Assembly: GCA_003447785.1 (NCBI GenBank)
Contig: DLYJ01000223.1
Coordinates: 1-8,458, forward strand
Source of the DNA: Treponema sp.
Lineage (GTDB): Bacteria > Spirochaetota > Spirochaetia > Treponematales > Treponemataceae
Direction of reading: 5' to 3'
DNA length: 8,458 nt
The notes under the pieces were generated by a model, which made no database searches, had not been told where the DNA came from, and saw nothing but the letters and a program-made list of their open reading frames with translations. The translations under genes and the position numbers were made by a program. Below are positions 6,318-8,458 of the stretch, piece by piece (position 1 is the stretch's first letter; every line of letters starts with the position of its first letter).

Positions 6318-6328
6318 ACGCCTCCTTA
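6318..6328 (-). promoter_or_regulatory. Shine-Dalgarno of the CsgG-family gene, left copy of the 11-bp direct repeat
   Basis: Read on the - strand, TAAGGAGGCGT contains a strong AAGGAGG 4 nt before the ATG at 6316. The same 11 bases occur exactly at 6429-6439, on the far side of the hairpin array. Confidence 0.85.
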
Positions 6329-6430
6329 ATAAACTCCGCGTTAGCGGTCGTGCAGGAGGCACGATATCGCAGTTTTGCCAACGGCAAAATCTGCAAGTGA
6401 TAAAAAGTACAGGGAAGTACTTTTTATCAC
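6329..6430 (-). repeat. Four-hairpin palindromic element in the CsgG-operon leader, flanked by 11-bp direct repeats
   Basis: Between two exact copies of ACGCCTCCTTA (6318-6328 and 6429-6439) lie four consecutive hairpins: CCGC (6336-6339) with GCGG (6344-6347); TCGTGC (6348-6353) with GCACGA (6359-6364) around loop AGGAG; GCAG plus TTTTGCC (6369-6379) with GGCAAAA, one bulged T and CTGC (6383-6394); and a perfect 14-bp stem GTGATAAAAAGTAC (6397-6410) with GTACTTTTTATCAC (6417-6430) around AGGGAA. The second loop and stem include AGGAGGC (6354-6360), the exact complement in mRNA of the operon's Shine-Dalgarno. The flanking repeats look like a target-site duplication of an inserted palindromic element. 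It has no transposase and could be a non-autonomous mobile repeat, a structured leader RNA, or both. Confidence 0.75.
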
Positions 6431-6442
6431 GCCTCCTTACAA

Positions 6443-6448
6443 ATTATA
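6443..6448 (-). promoter_or_regulatory. Candidate -10 box for the lipoprotein operon
   Basis: On the - strand a perfect TATAAT sits just upstream of the distal direct repeat. Initiation about 7 nt downstream would place the whole hairpin array in a ~120-nt leader. The -35 is poor (TTATCA at 6468-6473 with 19-bp spacing), so a second box near TATAGAAT (6460-6467) is also possible. AT-rich DNA with an A12 run lies further upstream. Confidence 0.4.
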
Positions 6449-6554
6449 AATAAATCGTTATTCTATATGATAACCCAGAAGTTTTCTTTACACAAAAAAA
6501 AAAATTCAAGCTGCTGCTTTTTTTCATCGGGTTTAGAAAATATTGTTCTTTTTT

Positions 6555-6583
6555 TAGACATATACTTTATTATGTTCTATAAT
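6555..6583 (+). promoter_or_regulatory. Strong housekeeping-type promoter upstream of the small ORF and murD
   Basis: TAGACA (6555-6560) and TATAAT (6578-6583) are separated by exactly 17 bp: one mismatch from the -35 consensus and a perfect -10. The start point is predicted near 6590. It would transcribe the 53-codon ORF and, by read-through of the hairpin at 6815-6853, murD. It diverges from the CsgG operon promoter; the rest of the 6317-6649 intergenic stretch is AT-rich filler without another visible gene. Confidence 0.65.
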
Positions 6584-6649
6584 TATTATGTCTTTTACAA
6601 AAAAATTTTTGTCATTAAATTTTTACTTTACCATTGAGGCTTATTCCTG

Positions 6650-6811
6650 ATGAAAACCACAATTTCAGAAATCAGCAGTTTCCCGGAGCAGATGAAAAAC
6701 CTTTCTTCAAAAAACCTTACCAAAACTTCACAGAGCATGACTGATATTTCAAACCAGGCTCAGGAGTCAGTAGGCCTTTTGACAGAAGCTGTCAGTAAGT
6801 TTAAAGTATAA
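6650..6811 (+). pseudogene. 53-codon ORF resembling the C-terminal end of a methyl-accepting chemotaxis protein
   Basis: The ORF encodes 53 residues starting MKTTISEISSFPEQMKN and ending QESVGLLTEAVSKFKV. The helical, Gln/Ser/Thr-rich heptad pattern and the ending in ...VSKFKV are characteristic of the last helix of chemotaxis receptors in spirochaetes and many other bacteria. No receptor sensor, HAMP or hairpin-tip region (E..EI..I..I..QTNLL) lies upstream; an in-frame TGA at 6635 and AT-rich DNA precede it. It is therefore most likely a decayed receptor tail. However, it has a GAGG at 6636-6639, 10 nt before the ATG, and the good promoter at 6555-6583, so it may still be made as a small coiled-coil protein. 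The assignment rests on a short, low-complexity helix and is moderate at best. Confidence 0.5.
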
Positions 6812-6814
6812 ATT

Positions 6815-6853
6815 AACCTTTTAACCCCGCTCCCCGGGATTAATTTAAAGGTT
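6815..6853 (+). terminator. Terminator-like hairpin between the small ORF and murD
   Basis: AACCTTT (6815-6821) pairs with AAAGGTT (6847-6853), continuing inward through TAA/TTA to CCCG (6826-6829) with CGGG (6835-6838), with internal bulges. It starts 4 bp after the small ORF stop. The T-run (6866-6872) begins only 13 nt after the stem, so termination may be partial. It could attenuate transcription into murD or protect a 3' end. Confidence 0.4.
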
Positions 6854-6889
6854 CATATAATATATATTTTTTGGATATTTTTTTTATTC

Positions 6890-6912
6890 AAATATTAATT
6901 GGGAGAATATTT
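6890..6912 (+). promoter_or_regulatory. murD ribosome-binding site inside an AT hairpin loop
   Basis: GGGAG (6901-6905) is the Shine-Dalgarno, 8 nt before the ATG at 6914. It is flanked by AAATATT (6890-6896) and AATATTT (6906-6912), a perfect 7-bp but all-AT inverted repeat, so the site would sit in a 9-nt loop of a weak stem. Such a stem would melt easily; regulation is speculative. Confidence 0.5.
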
Positions 6913-6913
6913 T

Positions 6914-8458
6914 ATGTCTGACTTAAACGAGCCGCTTCCGCCAGTACCTCATGTATACCCTGAAGGATGTTATTTTAAATCCCTCCAGGATATAGCCGGC
7001 AAGAAAATTGTAGTAATGGGTCTGGGTCTTAACGGTGGAGGAGAAGCCGCAGTCAGGTTTCTGTTAAAACAGGGCGCAAAAGTCCTCGTAACCGACATGA
7101 AGACAAAGGAACAGCTTGCTCCCACAATAAAATCCCTTTCAGACGACAAAACACTCAATCACGCAAATCTTTCTTACCGTCTTGGTGAACACAAAATTGA
7201 AGATTTTGAAGAAGCAGACTGTGTAATCAAAAACCCGGGCGTCAAATACGACGGAAACAAATATCTGGCAGCCGCAAAGGCAATCGAAACAGACATAAGC
7301 CTTTTCTTGAATTTTACAAAGGCTCCGGTTATTGCAGTTACAGGCAGTAAAGGAAAGTCTTCCACAGTCAGCGCAATTTATTACGGACTAAAAAAAGCAG
7401 GTTTTGACGCATATCTTGGCGGAAACATTACGGTTTCTCCCCTCACCTTCCTTGAAAAAACAAGCGGAACAACACCTGTAGTTCTGGAACTTTCCAGCTG
7501 GCAGCTTGCAGACCTCCACGGAAGAAAGCTCCTTAAGCCGCACATTGCAATCATCACAAAAATAATTCCTGACCATCAGAATTTTTACCATTCAATGCTT
7601 GCCTATGTTGCAGATAAGAAACTTATTTATGCAGACCAGACAAAGGATGATTTTACAATTCTTGATTTTGATGAAGATCCGGCAGCCGACGGCGGAACTT
7701 TGATTACAAACTGGGGAAACATTTTTGCAAAGGAAACAAAGGCCCAGGTTCTCCGCTACTCAAAAACAAAACTCCCTGCAGGCGTTTACGGTGTATGGCA
7801 GGATAAGGACGGAAAAGGAATCTGCCGTCTTCCGCAAAAATACATGAGCAGATACGCACAGACTCACGGAAAGGAAACAGACACGATTCTTAAAAATCTT
7901 CTGGTTCCGGGCAAGCATATGCGCCTTAATGTATTGAATGCAGCCCTTGTTCTGGAACTTATGGGAGTTGCTCCGGAACAGATAATTGATATTTTAGGCA
8001 GCTGGAACGGAATCGAACACCGCCTTGAATACTTTCATGAATGGCAGAATAACGAACTTACAGTGCGTTTTTACAATGACAGCGCATCCACAGTTCCTGA
8101 GTCTGCCGCAGAAAGTACCCAGGCCTTCGGAGAGCCTGTAATCTTTTTGACCGGCGGAACTGACAAGGGCCTTGATCTGTCACCTATTGCCCAGACAATT
8201 TCAAATCCGCTTTCCATTCAGCCTTCCGCCATATACCTTCTGGAAGGAAGTGCCACAGACAAAATCCTTGCGGATTTTGCCGCCCGGGGAATCAGGCACA
8301 ACGGTGTATACGGTTCACTTGATGAAATGCTGACAAAATTGAAAGAGGATATTATCGCCCATAAAGGCGCCCGGGGAACAAAGGTTGTTGTATTCAGTCC
8401 CGGCTCCACAAGCTTTGGAATGTTTACAAACGAATTTGACCGGGGAAACCAGTTTAAA
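6914..8458 (+). CDS. murD: UDP-N-acetylmuramoylalanine--D-glutamate ligase MurD, 3' end cut by window edge
   Basis: Cytoplasmic ligase adding D-Glu to UDP-MurNAc-L-Ala, the step before MurE. The ATG at 6914 is chosen for its Shine-Dalgarno GGGAG at 8 nt, and the frame is open to the last base (515 codons). Landmarks: Rossmann-like VVMGLGLNGGGEAAVRFL; KNPGVK; the ATP loop TGSKGKSST at residues 143-151, with Lys for the usual Asn; the MurD-type ELSSWQL (192-198); PDHQNFYH (220-226); Lys235 as the probable carbamylated Lys; GKHMRLNVLNAALV from 333; GIEHRLEYF; NDSAST (388-393), with Ala where many MurD have Lys; TGGTDKGLDL; and the terminal SPGSTSFGMFTNEFDRGNQFK. Ending at that motif, only a few residues should be missing. 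The protein exceeds the ~440-450 typical length because of an N-terminal extension of ~28 residues and a central insert (about 238-325). Confidence 0.96.
   Translation, partial: MSDLNEPLPPVPHVYPEGCYFKSLQDIAGKKIVVMGLGLNGGGEAAVRFLLKQGAKVLVTDMKTKEQLAPTIKSLSDDKTLNHANLSYRLGEHKIEDFEEADCVIKNPGVKYDGNKYLAAAKAIETDISLFLNFTKAPVIAVTGSKGKSSTVSAIYYGLKKAGFDAYLGGNITVSPLTFLEKTSGTTPVVLELSSWQLADLHGRKLLKPHIAIITKIIPDHQNFYHSMLAYVADKKLIYADQTKDDFTILDFDEDPAADGGTLITNWGNIFAKETKAQVLRYSKTKLPAGVYGVWQDKDGKGICRLPQKYMSRYAQTHGKETDTILKNLLVPGKHMRLNVLNAALVLELMGVAPEQIIDILGSWNGIEHRLEYFHEWQNNELTVRFYNDSASTVPESAAESTQAFGEPVIFLTGGTDKGLDLSPIAQTISNPLSIQPSAIYLLEGSATDKILADFAARGIRHNGVYGSLDEMLTKLKEDIIAHKGARGTKVVVFSPGSTSFGMFTNEFDRGNQFK

Noticed and set aside
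6341..6430. 29-codon GTG ORF inside the hairpin array (- strand)
   Set aside because: The GTG is only 1 nt from the duplicated Shine-Dalgarno, too close for normal initiation, and the peptide follows from palindromic sequence. A leader peptide cannot be fully excluded.
6397..6430. 14-bp hairpin as an intrinsic terminator for the - strand
   Set aside because: No U-run follows it in the direction of transcription, and it lies in the leader of an apparently functional operon.
6480..6530. A12 and T7 runs as a terminator
   Set aside because: The intervening sequence has no stable stem; it is better explained as AT-rich promoter-upstream DNA.
1..8458. CRISPR array, insertion-sequence transposase, prophage or toxin-antitoxin genes
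   Set aside because: No regularly spaced repeats, transposase motifs or phage-like or small paired ORFs were found on either strand.

Overview
The window looks like part of a spirochaete chromosome, most likely a Treponema. The reasons are the Treponema-like Mur ligases (GxxGKSST nucleotide loops and a DEDPR motif in MurE), the number of Cys-anchored lipoproteins, a remnant of a chemotaxis-receptor tail, and moderately AT-rich DNA. The genus is inferred from sequence style, not from a search.

Layout: (1) 1-1562, + strand: murE, with its 5' end outside the window. (2) 1566-1598: a hairpin terminator serving both strands. (3) 1623-2792, - strand: a 389-residue lipoprotein of unknown function. 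(4) 2793-3060: a divergent intergenic region holding a 22-bp-spaced direct repeat and a strikingly GC-rich, hairpin-rich block of about 100 bp. (5) 3061-4191, + strand: ddl, with no Shine-Dalgarno and a TATAAT only 6 bp before its ATG, so probably a leaderless message. (6) 4224-4263: a second bidirectional terminator. (7) 4286-6316, - strand: a three-gene operon in the order CsgG-family lipoprotein, DUF4810 lipoprotein, DUF799/GNA1162-family lipoprotein. (8) 6317-6649: a divergent intergenic region. It contains a 100-bp array of four hairpins, flanked by exact 11-bp direct repeats that duplicate the ribosome-binding site of the CsgG-family gene, and a good + strand promoter. (9) 6650-6811, + strand: a 53-codon ORF resembling the extreme C-terminus of a methyl-accepting chemotaxis protein. 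(10) 6914-8458, + strand: murD, running off the right edge a few codons short of its end.

The three + strand enzymes make and extend the peptidoglycan stem peptide in the cytoplasm. MurD adds D-Glu, MurE adds the third-position diamino acid (L-ornithine is expected for a treponeme), and Ddl makes the D-Ala-D-Ala that MurF later attaches. The - strand genes are all predicted envelope lipoproteins. The CsgG/DUF4810/DUF799 set recurs in Gram-negative bacteria and probably builds an outer-membrane-associated assembly whose cargo is unknown.

The most interesting part is the leader of the CsgG-family operon. The inserted hairpin array carries a 7-nt perfect complement of the Shine-Dalgarno, placed between two identical copies of that Shine-Dalgarno. 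It could be a mobile palindromic repeat, a translational switch, or the first turned into the second.
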